Assembly: GCA_002412925.1 (NCBI GenBank)
Contig: DHVZ01000046.1
Coordinates: 21,701 to 85,700, forward strand
Direction: 5' to 3'
DNA: 64,000 bases
Source of the DNA: Anaerolineales bacterium UBA5195
GTDB lineage: Bacteria; Chloroflexota; Anaerolineae; Anaerolineales; Villigracilaceae
Shown: piece by piece, positions 7,347 through 16,319 of the stretch
How positions within the stretch are numbered: the stretch's first letter is position 1
How the letters are laid out: each line of letters opens with the position of its first letter
Translations under genes and position numbers: made by a program
Notes under the pieces: generated by a model
Databases searched by the model: none
Told to the model about the DNA's origin: nothing
The model's input: only the letters and a program-made list of their open reading frames with translations

Positions 7347-7380
7347 AAACCGCCGCAAATGATCAGCTTTGCGGCGGTTC
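7347..7380. terminator. Bidirectional intrinsic terminator
   Basis: AACCGCCGCAAA / TTTGCGGCGGTT, perfect 12-bp stem with an 8-base loop and T-rich flank. It lies between the convergent genes ending at 7319 and 7402 and can serve both. Confidence 0.8.
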
Positions 7381-7401
7381 GTTTTCAATTTTTGAAGTTG
7401 A

Positions 7402-9903
7402 TCATTTCGTAATCCCCGTCAGCCTCGGAAACCAATACCAGAGTAAGTCCGCGGCCGCTTTGCCGCGTACCGACGAAGACTTGTCCATCAACGGCACGGG
7501 TGGGTAAAAACCGCGGCTGATGAAACCGCCGACCCATTCCCGCTGGTTGATTGCCTGGAGCATGGCCTGGTACAAATCTGCCTGGGTTTTCAAATCCAGG
7601 ACTGCCGAAGGCGTATCAGGGTACGGGCGGGACATCCCGCTCCAATCGAGGCAACCGGAACCTCCAGCGGGCACACAACCTGTGGCTGCGCCCTGCGCCG
7701 AGGGATAATCAACAGCAATCACCACGCCCTTTTGGACGGATAACAGGAATGGGGCAATGTCGTTATCCAGCTTCGCAACAACCTCGTTGGTCATCATCTC
7801 CACCGTGGCCGAAGAATTGGCAGCCAGGGGCGCAGACCAAAGTAAATAAACCGCATAGAACTGGTCGATAAAGGCCGGCGCCGGGCGCACCTGGCCGCCA
7901 TTGTACGGATGTGCCCACAAAACCTGGCCGGTGAAGCGCTGGCGCACCTCGGTCAGCAGCGCCCGCCAGCGCGCATCCGCATCCGTCGGGACGTTGGAGG
8001 GGCTGCCATCGGGCAAGGTCCCGCCGGGCAAGGCCGGGAAAACGGCCTCCCCGCCCAGGATGAGCGCCTGCGCGCCAGACTGGGTTGCCAGGTCAGCATG
8101 GTAGAGCGCGAAAGCCCGGTAACGGTCAAACCAGGCGTTCCACCATTCAGGCGACCGCGGCGCACTGAACCAAAAATCGACATTGGTTGGAGCCAGGCGC
8201 GGCGCGGCATAAAGCGCCACGTTCAGGTTTTGAGCGCGCCCATACTGTACAGCCTGGAGTGTATCGGCCCAAAGCGGGTCATTCCCCGGTGTGGGAGCAA
8301 AAATTAGCGGGTTCGAGGAGGTCACCGCCCAGGTGGGAGCCACAACAACGTAGTTGGAACCAAGCGCCTGTACATTTTGCATGGCCGAAGGCAAAAGGGC
8401 CTGCCAGTTGGGGGCATAGTTCGGCGAAAGCTCGACACCAGCCCAGAAAACTCCCTGACGTGGATTGACCGGCACGGCCACCAATGTGCCTGGGTCTGCT
8501 TCGGGCCACCAGACCCAGGAGTTGACATTCTCCTGGATGTTTTCCCCGAGCAGGCTGGTGCTGACACTGCGTCCGGAAGCCAGCGAGCCAGCCGACTGCG
8601 CATCGTCTGCAGAGCCGCACTGGTCATTGCGGCAGTAACGGTAATGGAATGAACCCAGGATATTCAGCGGGCTGTACAATTTATAGACCCAGCGATTATT
8701 CCCCAGCGGCCACATCGGAAGGGGCTCAGTCCAGCCGAAAGGGTTGAACTGGATGGATACATTTTCGCCGGGCGGCGTGTTCGCCGGGACGGTTACATCA
8801 AACAAAATCGGGGCGGATTTTGTCCCGGCCTGCCAGGTGGCAATCGTATCCTGAACGACCACGTCGTTTGGCGGGACAATCAACTGGCGAACGACAAAGG
8901 TTTCGTCTTTTCCATGCTCAGCATTCCAAAAACCGTCCCCCAGCGTGTATTTATAACGGACATCCGCGCCAACCGGCAATTGCAGCGTTAGGCTTTGCCT
9001 GCCATCCTGCATGGGGATCAGCGTGGGCATGCGGGTGGCAACCGTGCTAACCCCGCCGCGCAAATCGGCGAAGGTGTTCCCCAACTGGATGAGATTCCCC
9101 GCCAGGCGCAGCGGCGCCCCGCTGACCGATTCAGATGGCAGGCTGGCGATAAACGTCACCTGGACCATTGGCGCAGGCTGCAGGCTGATTGGCGCAGGGG
9201 TGGTTTGATCAGCCACCACCGAGGCCCCTTGCTGGAATGGGCCGTAGGCCCCATCCAGGGTACAGGCAACCAGGGTATGCGTCCCGACCGACATGGCCTC
9301 CAAAACATATTGCCCAAGCGAATCGGTCAGCGTGCTGACGCCCCCGGCATTGACCAGGATATTCGGGATGGGGCGGCCCGTGCTTGCATCAAGCACTGTT
9401 CCGGTAATTCTCCCAGTGGGGCCATTGAACCTGCTGTCTGACCATGCCGCGACACGGTCATCCGTGCTGCCCGGCCCGCTGACATGATAAAGCCGGTAAC
9501 GTACGGGAGCGCCAAGAGGCATGCTTTCCTGCGCCGGGACAGCGCCCTGACGATAGTAACGGTACTTAACCAGGGAATGCAACCCGATGGGCAATTTCAC
9601 GGTATAGCGTTGCGGGTCCACCGCTGTCATCGGGTAAATGACAGGGTTAAGTCCCAATCCGGTTACTTCATCCAAAATCCCGATGGTCAGGCTTTCACCC
9701 TGCAGGAGCGGCGCAGGAATGGCGACTGAAAACGTGACTTCTGCCAGGGGAGCCGGGGTGGCCGTTGAGCCGTTGGTCGTTCCCGGCGAGGGTGTCGTGA
9801 CCGGGTTCAGATCGATCAATGACCAGGTACAACCAAGGCTGGCAAGGGCCAGCATCAGGACTGCTGAAAACTGCATCCAGCGCAAACGGTTTGATGATTT
9901 CAT
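7402..9903 (-). CDS. Large lipoprotein: starch-binding-like repeats plus TIM-barrel-like C-terminus
   Basis: 833 residues with a lipoprotein signal (lipobox ASLGC, Cys about 25) and a Pro/Thr linker. Domains in order: a CBM20-like beta domain (about 53-150, VTFSVAIPAP...VKYRYYRQG), a carboxypeptidase-regulatory-like fold (about 165-240, ITGTVLDASTGRPIPNILV), and two more CBM20-like domains (about 250-460, each opening VTFIA or FDVTVPA and ending with KYKYTLGDG or HYRYCRNDQC). Residues about 480-833 read like a (beta/alpha)8 hydrolase barrel: GSNYVVVAPTWAV, NVALYAAPRL, ALILGGEAVFPA, GGFISRGFYPP. The Glu in GGEA is a candidate acid, but the family is not certain. Ribosome site GAGGAG precedes the ATG. 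It probably acts on polysaccharide at the cell surface. Confidence 0.7.
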   Translation of the reverse strand: MKSSNRLRWMQFSAVLMLALASLGCTWSLIDLNPVTTPSPGTTNGSTATPAPLAEVTFSVAIPAPLLQGESLTIGILDEVTGLGLNPVIYPMTAVDPQRYTVKLPIGLHSLVKYRYYRQGAVPAQESMPLGAPVRYRLYHVSGPGSTDDRVAAWSDSRFNGPTGRITGTVLDASTGRPIPNILVNAGGVSTLTDSLGQYVLEAMSVGTHTLVACTLDGAYGPFQQGASVVADQTTPAPISLQPAPMVQVTFIASLPSESVSGAPLRLAGNLIQLGNTFADLRGGVSTVATRMPTLIPMQDGRQSLTLQLPVGADVRYKYTLGDGFWNAEHGKDETFVVRQLIVPPNDVVVQDTIATWQAGTKSAPILFDVTVPANTPPGENVSIQFNPFGWTEPLPMWPLGNNRWVYKLYSPLNILGSFHYRYCRNDQCGSADDAQSAGSLASGRSVSTSLLGENIQENVNSWVWWPEADPGTLVAVPVNPRQGVFWAGVELSPNYAPNWQALLPSAMQNVQALGSNYVVVAPTWAVTSSNPLIFAPTPGNDPLWADTLQAVQYGRAQNLNVALYAAPRLAPTNVDFWFSAPRSPEWWNAWFDRYRAFALYHADLATQSGAQALILGGEAVFPALPGGTLPDGSPSNVPTDADARWRALLTEVRQRFTGQVLWAHPYNGGQVRPAPAFIDQFYAVYLLWSAPLAANSSATVEMMTNEVVAKLDNDIAPFLLSVQKGVVIAVDYPSAQGAATGCVPAGGSGCLDWSGMSRPYPDTPSAVLDLKTQADLYQAMLQAINQREWVGGFISRGFYPPVPLMDKSSSVRGKAAADLLWYWFPRLTGITK

Positions 9904-10047
9904 TTATTCTCCTCGGGGCATTTGGCCTGTCGGCGTCAGGGATGGCAATACCCACGTGATAATCCCTATTTTATGCGAATTTCGGTCAAGTTTTCAAGGC
10001 AGTATTTTTTTCATTTGCCCCTGATCAAGAAAAGGTCTTGCGGCCGA

Positions 10048-10986
10048 CTATTTCGGCTGGATCTTGGCCCCAGGTTTATCATCGCCTCGGCTGCTGATCT
10101 GAGCCAGCCAACTGAACAGAATGCTCAGGAAATACAAACCGATCATCGGCCCCATCACCAGCGCCATGTTGACCGGGTCAACCGTGGGAGTGATCATGGC
10201 CGACAAAACTGCAATAAAGACCACCGCCAGGCGCCATTGTTTTAACAAGGCCATGGGTTTGATGAAACCCATGGCTGAAATTCCAAAAATGACCAGGGGA
10301 AATTCAAAAGCCACACCAATCCAGAACATCAAACTGGTGATAAACCCAAAATAAGAAGCCGGGCGAAGCTTGGTGGCAATTCCCAGGAAATCCAGCAGAA
10401 AGGGCAAGGCTGCCGGCAGCATGACATAATAGGCAAAAGCCATTCCGCCGAGAAAGAAGATCAGCGCAAACGGAATGGAAAACAGTCCCAGCTGCTTCGA
10501 GCGCGGCATAATGCCTGGGGCGAAAAAAAGCCAGACTTCAAAAGCCAGGTAAGGGGTGGCCATGGCAATCCCCGCAATCAGCGCCACCTTCATAAAGACA
10601 CCGATGGATTCGGTCACCTCGATGGCCTGGAGGTTCTGAAGCCCACCAACGGGGGCGGCCAGGTAGGCAATCAAATCCTGTGTGAACCAGAAGGAGATGC
10701 CCACCGTGACAATCAGCACAAGCAGGGAACGCAGCAAATGCTTGCGGACCTCATCCAACTCCTCAAAGATCGCATCAGGGTTCTGGAAGGCGTCAGTAAC
10801 CGCCTCGAGTGCAGGACGGTCTTCAGGCACCTCATTCAGGAACTCATAGACGGGATTGTGCCGGAACTTTTCAACAACCGGGCGGAATAACCAGCCAAGA
10901 AAACGAAAAGGCAGGCTGATCAACCACCAGACCAGCCTGAAAGGAGCCAGCAAGAGCCACTTGAGAACGCGGCGTACTTTGTCCAT
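10048..10986 (-). CDS. tatC: Sec-independent protein translocase TatC, with N-terminal extension
   Basis: 312 residues, longer than the usual ~250. The TatC core starts near residue 73 (FEELDEVRKHLLRSLL, corresponding to the HLxELRxR start) and has six membrane segments with the family pattern (FMKVALIAGIAMATPYLAFEVW, ITPTVDP). The first ~70 residues are an added basic/aromatic amphipathic stretch (LAPFRLVWWLISLPFRFLG). TatC is the receptor for twin-arginine signal peptides in the cytoplasmic membrane. The TatA/B partner gene lies six bases upstream in the same operon. Confidence 0.92.
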   Translation of the reverse strand: MDKVRRVLKWLLLAPFRLVWWLISLPFRFLGWLFRPVVEKFRHNPVYEFLNEVPEDRPALEAVTDAFQNPDAIFEELDEVRKHLLRSLLVLIVTVGISFWFTQDLIAYLAAPVGGLQNLQAIEVTESIGVFMKVALIAGIAMATPYLAFEVWLFFAPGIMPRSKQLGLFSIPFALIFFLGGMAFAYYVMLPAALPFLLDFLGIATKLRPASYFGFITSLMFWIGVAFEFPLVIFGISAMGFIKPMALLKQWRLAVVFIAVLSAMITPTVDPVNMALVMGPMIGLYFLSILFSWLAQISSRGDDKPGAKIQPK

Positions 10987-10992
10987 CTTGGA

Positions 10993-11409
10993 TCAGGCCT
11001 CGGGGGCGGAAGGCGGCCCGGGTGGAGTTTCAGGGTTCGGGTCAGGAGGAGAAACGGGGGTTGGTGGATTAAAAATCTGGCGCTCATCAAAGACCTTGCC
11101 TAGGTCAGGAGGTTGAATCTGATTGACCGCTTCCTTGACTTCGCCCTGCACTTGTTTTACTTCACTCTGGACTTCTTGCTGCAAGGCTTGCAATTCCTCC
11201 AGCCCGGCTTCGCGAACCAGCTTGGTCGGTAATTTTTGAAGCTCTTCGCCAGTATGGCGCATTGCCTGCCAGGTTGGCGAGGTCAGGAAAGCACGTAAAG
11301 TGCGTCCAATTGTGCGCCCAGCCGCCATCATATCCTTCGGGCCAAGCAAAATCAAGGCAATTAATATGATAAAAGCCAGCTCTGGCAAGCCGACGCCGAG
11401 AAGTTCCAT
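10993..11409 (-). CDS. Twin-arginine translocase subunit TatA/TatB family
   Basis: 138 residues. One N-terminal membrane helix with the family pattern (GLPELAFIILIALILLGP), then an amphipathic helix, a Glu/Gln-rich coiled stretch (LQALQQEVQSEVKQVQGEVK) and a Pro-rich tail. The long C-terminal part is more TatB-like than TatA-like. Its ATG directly abuts the nusB stop codon, and tatC follows. No second TatA is visible in the window. Confidence 0.85.
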   Translation of the reverse strand: MELLGVGLPELAFIILIALILLGPKDMMAAGRTIGRTLRAFLTSPTWQAMRHTGEELQKLPTKLVREAGLEELQALQQEVQSEVKQVQGEVKEAVNQIQPPDLGKVFDERQIFNPPTPVSPPDPNPETPPGPPSAPEA

Positions 11410-11865
11410 TTACTGAGCGCCTTTCTTCAACTTTTGGGCGATTTCATTCTCGCGATCCGCCAGGCTGCCCAAAACCCCGTTAATAAAACGCGGCGCAGTC
11501 TCGGAGCCATACAGTTTTGCAAGTTCCACCGCTTCATTAATCGCAACTTTCAAGGGAGTTTGCGTGGAAACCGCAAATTCCCAGGTAGCCATTCGCAGGA
11601 TGTTTCGATCAATGGCCGCAATCTGGTCGAAAGGCCATTCGGGAGCATAACTGGCAATCACCAGGTCCAATTTTTCGGCAAGCGGGATGACGCCAGAAAT
11701 AATCTGGCGGGCAAATTCCACCAGATCGGGGCTTAACGCAGCCTGACCATCAGAAACAGCCTCATCCAGGCGTTCTTGCAAGACAACGCCCGGGAGGTGT
11801 CCGGTCAGATCCACTTCGTAAAGTACTTGCAGGGCGAGGCAGCGTGCCCTGGTGCGGGATTTCAT
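11410..11865 (-). CDS. nusB: Transcription antitermination factor NusB
   Basis: 151 residues covering the whole NusB fold: RTRARCLALQVLYEVDLTGH at the start, the central WPFDQIAAIDRNILRMATWE, and AINEAVELAKLYGSETAPRFINGVLGSL. NusB binds boxA RNA with NusE/S10 for rRNA antitermination. It lies six bases after the Asp23-family gene and abuts tatA/B, forming the run fabG-asp23-nusB-tatAB-tatC. Confidence 0.95.
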   Translation of the reverse strand: MKSRTRARCLALQVLYEVDLTGHLPGVVLQERLDEAVSDGQAALSPDLVEFARQIISGVIPLAEKLDLVIASYAPEWPFDQIAAIDRNILRMATWEFAVSTQTPLKVAINEAVELAKLYGSETAPRFINGVLGSLADRENEIAQKLKKGAQ

Positions 11866-11871
11866 GAGAGC

Positions 11872-12222
11872 CTATTCGTTCCCTTTGTAATCGATATCCT
11901 CGATATGGATGTTGACATGCCCAACTTCCAGGCCAACCATCTCGGAAATTGCGCGCGCCACCCTGGCCTGCAGATTGCGGCTGACCTCGCGGACATTCAC
12001 ATCGCTCTTTAATACCACGTACAATTCGATATAGACAATTCCATCTTCGACGGTCATTTGCACGCCATTCTCGGCACCGCGGCGGAACAGCCGGTCAACC
12101 CCTCCCGGCACCTGCGCGAGATGGCTGACGCCCTCCACGCTCAGGGCAGACATGCGCGCAATGGTCAATAAAACTTCGGGAGCAAGGGTAGTCTTGCCGG
12201 ACGAGCGATATTCATCTGCCAT
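11872..12222 (-). CDS. Asp23/Gls24 family protein (DUF322)
   Basis: 116 residues. The family pattern is clear: GKTTLAPEVLLTIARMSAL, SVEGVSHL, then VEDGIVYIELYVVLKSDVNVREV and QARVARAISEMVGLEVGHVNIHIEDI. These alkaline-shock-like proteins are often encoded beside nusB in Gram-positive-type genomes, as here. GAGGAG stands before the ATG at 12222; an upstream in-frame start would run through a hairpin region. Confidence 0.9.
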   Translation of the reverse strand: MADEYRSSGKTTLAPEVLLTIARMSALSVEGVSHLAQVPGGVDRLFRRGAENGVQMTVEDGIVYIELYVVLKSDVNVREVSRNLQARVARAISEMVGLEVGHVNIHIEDIDYKGNE

Positions 12223-12318
12223 TTGATTTCTCCTCTTTTGGACATCGCCTGCCCCCATCCCGGTTCCCCGGCAACACAGCAACCGGGGATTGGGATAGCT
12301 GGAAAGCAGTGAAGCTGG

Positions 12319-13080
12319 TTACATCATTACCATGCCGCCGTCCACGCTCAAAACATGACCCGTGATGTAGGCGGCTTCGTCAGAAGCAAGAAAAGCAACC
12401 GCATAGGCGATTTCTTCGGGAGTGCCCCAACGCCCAAGCGGGATTCCGTTGAGCGAGGTTTCTTTCAGCTCGGCGGGTAAATCTTTGGTCAGCTCGGTGG
12501 GAATAAAACCGGGCGCGACAGCATTGACGGTGATCTGACGGGAGCCAAGTTCGCGCGCCAGGGCTTTGGTTAAGCCGACCACCCCGGCCTTGGAGGACGA
12601 ATAATTGGCCTGCCCGGCCTGCCCGGCCAAGCCGGAAACCGACGAAATGTTGACAATGCGTCCATAACGCTGCTTCATCATCGGGCGGACAACCGCTTTC
12701 GAACAGTTAAAAACACCTTTGAGATTGACATTTAACACCAAATCCCAATCAGCTTCATCCATGCGCATGATCAGGTTATCGCGGGTCGTGCCGGCATTAT
12801 TGACCAGGATATCAATGCGTTCATGTTTCGCCAGCACCTGGTCGATCATGGTTTTGACACTGGCGCTGTCACCCACATCCACCGAAAAAGATGAGAATTC
12901 GCGCCCGCTTTTGGCAGAGATTTCCTGGGCAGTCGCCGCCGCCATCTCTCCATTTCGGTCAACAATGACGACATTGGCGCCTCGTTGGGCGAAAACTTCT
13001 GCGATCGCCCGGCCAATCCCGCGCGCCGAACCAGTTACAACGGCAACTTTGCCTTCTAAAGATAAAAATTGTTCCGACAT
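12319..13080 (-). CDS. fabG: 3-oxoacyl-ACP reductase (FabG), SDR family
   Basis: 253 residues. NADP-binding VTGSARGIGRAIA, NNAG motif, catalytic Ser in NISSVSG, YSSSKAG (Tyr/Lys) and the C-terminal YITGHVLSVDGGM are all present. It reduces beta-ketoacyl-ACP in fatty-acid synthesis, although close SDR relatives use other substrates. AAGGAG precedes the ATG. It is the first gene of the run leading to nusB and tat; a structured CCCCGG/CCGGGG hairpin (12266-12288) lies between it and the Asp23-like gene. Confidence 0.88.
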   Translation of the reverse strand: MSEQFLSLEGKVAVVTGSARGIGRAIAEVFAQRGANVVIVDRNGEMAAATAQEISAKSGREFSSFSVDVGDSASVKTMIDQVLAKHERIDILVNNAGTTRDNLIMRMDEADWDLVLNVNLKGVFNCSKAVVRPMMKQRYGRIVNISSVSGLAGQAGQANYSSSKAGVVGLTKALARELGSRQITVNAVAPGFIPTELTKDLPAELKETSLNGIPLGRWGTPEEIAYAVAFLASDEAAYITGHVLSVDGGMVMM

Positions 13081-13186
13081 CTTCTACTCCTTTGGAATTA
13101 TACCTCGATTATATGCAGAGACTATCCGGCGCAAAACGCCGGGCAGGTTGGGCCTCCATGAAGATACCAACGTATAAAATAACCCC

Positions 13187-13849
13187 TCATTTCAATTTCG
13201 GTTTCAGGCCAAAACCAAGGAGCAATCCAAGCAGGATGGAAAAACCGCCGATATAGGCAATGGCATCCTGCCAGAAGCGGATGGGGAACAGGCGGATGAG
13301 CGTATCGGAAAATTCGAACAGCCACGAATCCCCCGCAAAGAACAGGGAATGGAACCAGGTAAAGAACTGCCAGAAGGAAACCGCAGCAAAGGCTGCCAGG
13401 GCAATCAGCAGACCGGCGGTTAAAAATCCGCCGCGTTTCCAGCCCCACAGGTAGTCATCCAGCCAGTTTGCGCGCCAGGCCCACAGCCCGAGCAGCGCCA
13501 GCAGAGCCAGATCAACATACCAAACCAGCAATAAGACCTGGACAACCTTTTTAACATCCAGCATGTGCGAAAGTTCGCGTTCATTGTAAATCGGCTCTCC
13601 AGTGTCAAACTGCAAAGCCGCCAGGAACTCAACCCCCTCCCCATTCAATAAGTATTCGACGGAGGGTTTCGACCACTTCAGGCGGTCCTGAAGCGTGAAC
13701 CCATAGCTGTCTTCGGGAAACCCCGGCATGCGGTACTCTGCTTCCAGATACAAGGGGGTCATCAGCAGGCGCACACCCAGCATCAACAGGGCCAGTGGAA
13801 CCAGGGTTGTGACAAACCACGAGAGCAGTAAAGCCAATTTCTGTGACAT
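13187..13849 (-). CDS. DUF1461 (TIGR01906-type) integral membrane protein
   Basis: 220 residues with about five membrane segments. The diagnostic C-terminal pattern is present: FFTWFHSLFFAGDSWLFEFS followed by LIRLFPIRFWQDA. An extracytoplasmic loop holds EAEYRMPGFPEDSYGF. The family has no assigned biochemical role. It lies upstream of fabG on the same strand, after the spermidine-synthase-like gene. Confidence 0.85.
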   Translation of the reverse strand: MSQKLALLLSWFVTTLVPLALLMLGVRLLMTPLYLEAEYRMPGFPEDSYGFTLQDRLKWSKPSVEYLLNGEGVEFLAALQFDTGEPIYNERELSHMLDVKKVVQVLLLVWYVDLALLALLGLWAWRANWLDDYLWGWKRGGFLTAGLLIALAAFAAVSFWQFFTWFHSLFFAGDSWLFEFSDTLIRLFPIRFWQDAIAYIGGFSILLGLLLGFGLKPKLK

Positions 13850-13943
13850 AGTTTTTCCCTTACGTTAAGTTCTGGCTGGTTGAGCAGGACGGCTGCAAAT
13901 GCAGGCGCAGGTGTAAGCGTACGGGCAGAAGAACACTGCCTTA

Positions 13944-13962
13944 CCCTTCGACAAGCTCAGGG
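13944..13962. repeat. Short dispersed repeat CCCTTCGACAAGCTCAGGG
   Basis: Near-palindromic 19-base word in the gap before the DUF1461 gene. A related word, CCCTTCGACAGGCTCAGCGC, is found in reverse orientation inside the beta-mannosidase gene near 20417-20436. Confidence 0.6.
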
Positions 13963-13980
13963 CGTCGCTCAACCGGCGGC

Positions 13981-15528
13981 TTACTGCATCGAATCGACGC
14001 CGCCGCCCAGGATGAAATTGATCACCAGGCTGTTGGTGACCCACTCGACGGGCGAACGGTCATCGGTATAGACTTCCCCGCCGGTGGGATCGGGCTGGAG
14101 GTGGGTAAAGGCCACCTGCGCGGCAGCCAACAAGAGCGGTGGTGCTTGCAAATCGGATGACAGGGTAGCCAGGTTTGCGCCCAGGTGAGCAGTTGTCGTT
14201 GGCTGGCGGGTGGCATAGAGCATCGAATTGAAGGTATTCGGGATGTCGATGACATGCGTGGACGGTAAAACCGTGCGAATCGTCGCCGCCAGGTCATTGA
14301 TCAACCGCCGATCTTGCGGCGCGCGGCCAACGTTGATCGCCAGCACGCCGTTCTCGGTCAGATGATCGGCGCAAATCTTGAAAAATTCCTGCGTAGTCAG
14401 GTGCGGCGGAATGTACGGCGGGCGGTAAGCATCGACGGCGATGATGTCATACTTGTACGGGCTGTGTTCCAGCCCCCAGCGGCCATCGACAACGTAGACG
14501 TTTAAGTTGGGCATGGTCATGCCGAAGTATCTTTGCCCGACTTCAACAATTTTTGGGTCGATTTCATACCCGTCAATCGGGATCCCGCCATAGACGGCGG
14601 TCGCCTGCCGGGCGGTTGTCCCGGCTGCCAGGCCAACGATGGCAATCCGCTGGACTTTGGAAATGGAAAACTCGGGATTAAACATTGGCGCAACGAGGAA
14701 CTCTTCCCAGGGGCCGCCATAAAAAAGCTGATTTGGATTGTATTCCGAGTGGATGCCCTGACCCTCGTTCAGGCGCAGGAGCATGGTCTCCCCGTTTTGA
14801 AGCACTTCAATATAATTGTAGGCCGATTCCGTCTCGTAGACCTGCCCCGGTGTGGATTTTATGCGGTAGTCATTCAGCAGCGCCACTGCCAGGATCACCA
14901 ACGGCATCAGCAAAAAGGGCAGGACAGCCTTCCAGCCAGAGGAAAGCCACAGCCCAATAAACGCCACCACGAGCAGGGTTCCAGCGAAAACCAGGAAGGT
15001 CAGGGTCGTCCCGATCAGGGAAAAAAGAAACAGGGTCGGCAAAAAGGCGCCCAGCACCGACCCAAGTGTCGAAATGGAAGAAACTTCCCCCGAGATATTC
15101 CCCGCTTTGGCGGCGTCCTCCATTAATAGCCGGACGGCAAACGGGGAGGCCATCGCCAGCAAAGTGACCGGAAGGCTGAACAGGATCAGCGTCCCGGCAA
15201 AGGAACCGAGCATGACGCCAAAACTGAGCACATCGAAAGCCGCAGCAGCCGCGCGCAAAACCGGCGTAGCGATAAAAGGGACGATCCCCAGCACAAACGC
15301 GCCCCAGGCCAGAATCTTGAACAAGGTCTGCGGGCGGGGTGAGCGGTCAGCCCAGCGCCCGCCGAGGCGGTAACCGACGGCGAAGTAGACCATGATCAGG
15401 CCGATGATGCTGGCCCAGACCAGGTTGCTGGAGCCGTAGATGGTTTGCAACAGGCGCGAGGCGCCAAATTCGGCGGCCAGGGCGGTCATGCCAGAGATAA
15501 AAACGGTGAAGTAGAGGTAATTTCGCAT
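13981..15528 (-). CDS. Fused membrane/spermidine-synthase-like protein
   Basis: 515 residues. The N-terminal half has about six to seven membrane segments and opens with the typical YFTVFISGMTALAAEFGASRL. The C-terminal half is a spermidine-synthase-type Rossmann domain: RIAIVGLAAGTTARQ, DGYEIDPKIVEVGQRYF, DGRWGLEHS, DIIAVDAYRPPYIP. Such fusions are common, but true spermidine synthase activity is rarely shown. The gene is 12 bases from the hypothetical at 15541, in a short CCCATAAT tandem repeat, so the two are likely co-transcribed. Confidence 0.85.
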   Translation of the reverse strand: MRNYLYFTVFISGMTALAAEFGASRLLQTIYGSSNLVWASIIGLIMVYFAVGYRLGGRWADRSPRPQTLFKILAWGAFVLGIVPFIATPVLRAAAAAFDVLSFGVMLGSFAGTLILFSLPVTLLAMASPFAVRLLMEDAAKAGNISGEVSSISTLGSVLGAFLPTLFLFSLIGTTLTFLVFAGTLLVVAFIGLWLSSGWKAVLPFLLMPLVILAVALLNDYRIKSTPGQVYETESAYNYIEVLQNGETMLLRLNEGQGIHSEYNPNQLFYGGPWEEFLVAPMFNPEFSISKVQRIAIVGLAAGTTARQATAVYGGIPIDGYEIDPKIVEVGQRYFGMTMPNLNVYVVDGRWGLEHSPYKYDIIAVDAYRPPYIPPHLTTQEFFKICADHLTENGVLAINVGRAPQDRRLINDLAATIRTVLPSTHVIDIPNTFNSMLYATRQPTTTAHLGANLATLSSDLQAPPLLLAAAQVAFTHLQPDPTGGEVYTDDRSPVEWVTNSLVINFILGGGVDSMQ

Positions 15529-15540
15529 GGGATTATGGGA

Positions 15541-16200
15541 TTATGGGATGGGTGTGCCTTGCGCCTCGATCTCAACCGAGGTGACCAGGATGGAATTGCA
15601 GCCTTCGTCCTGCCAGTAAGAAATAAACTGACCGGCAGGGTCAAAAAGATCGATCCGGTAAATTTCGCGCCCGCGGATGGTAACCAGATTCCACAAGCGG
15701 ACTTTCAATAACTGATGATAAAGCTCTTCGTTCTGCGGGACAATGTGCAGTAAATTGATATTTCCCTGCGGTTTTGGCCCAGCGTCATACTGGTAATAGA
15801 AGGCGTGGTTGTAAACCCGGGTCGGAACACGGGCCGGGGAGGAAAATTCTCCGGTGGCGACCAGGATATCGTGGGTGGCAAAGGGTATGGGTTCGTCGCG
15901 CCAATTGGAGACATGCCGCACAACGCCGGAAAAGGTGGCAAGCGGGAGGTTTTCGTAGGTGATTTTCCACGAACGCTGATCCTTTATCGCGCGAACCTCG
16001 GTGAAATCCTGCGAAAAGCTCAACTCGGCGAATGGCGGAGCCGCCAGGCCGAAGAAATCGGAGTTTAGCGTTGTATACAGGAAGCCGCAGACTGAAACGA
16101 CCAGAATCATGAGCGTCGCTGCCCAGAGCGGGGTCATGTTCAGGAGGAAGCCCAGCGGCAGGAGGAGCAGGTTCTTAAGAGAGGAACGGGTCTCTGACAT
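15541..16200 (-). CDS. Membrane-anchored protein of unknown function
   Basis: 219 residues with one N-terminal hydrophobic segment (WAATLMILVVSVCGFLYTTL) and an extracytoplasmic domain (WKITYENLPLATFSGVVRHVSNWR, INLLHIVPQNEELYHQLLKV) with no recognised family. A TATAAT box lies eight bases before the ATG on this strand and there is no ribosome site, so a leaderless message is predicted. It heads a likely two-gene unit with the spermidine-synthase-like gene. Confidence 0.65.
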   Translation of the reverse strand: MSETRSSLKNLLLLPLGFLLNMTPLWAATLMILVVSVCGFLYTTLNSDFFGLAAPPFAELSFSQDFTEVRAIKDQRSWKITYENLPLATFSGVVRHVSNWRDEPIPFATHDILVATGEFSSPARVPTRVYNHAFYYQYDAGPKPQGNINLLHIVPQNEELYHQLLKVRLWNLVTIRGREIYRIDLFDPAGQFISYWQDEGCNSILVTSVEIEAQGTPIP

Positions 16201-16208
16201 AAAAAGGC

Positions 16209-16214
16209 ATTATA
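16209..16214 (-). promoter_or_regulatory. -10 box of a leaderless-type promoter
   Basis: TATAAT on the minus strand, eight bases from the ATG at 16200. The intervening bases GCCTTTTT hold no Shine-Dalgarno sequence. Confidence 0.6.
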
Positions 16215-16232
16215 CCCCGGCATCATTTTTCC

Positions 16233-16261
16233 TTGACGTTTCGCGCCCGAGAGGCTAAAAT
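16233..16261 (+). promoter_or_regulatory. Promoter for the gene at 16320
   Basis: TTGACG (16233-16238), 17-base spacer, TAAAAT (16256-16261). A perfect hairpin GACGCCTCC-GCC-GGAGGCGTC (16279-16299) falls in the resulting 5' leader and could affect translation. Confidence 0.65.
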
Positions 16262-16319
16262 TCCAATCCGCTCTTCCCGACGCCTCCGCCGGAGGCGTCT
16301 TGCTTGCCCGGAGAACCGT

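Noticed and set aside
15529..15545. CCCATAAT tandem repeat as a regulatory site
   Set aside because: Only about two units in a 12-base gap; too short to support a function.
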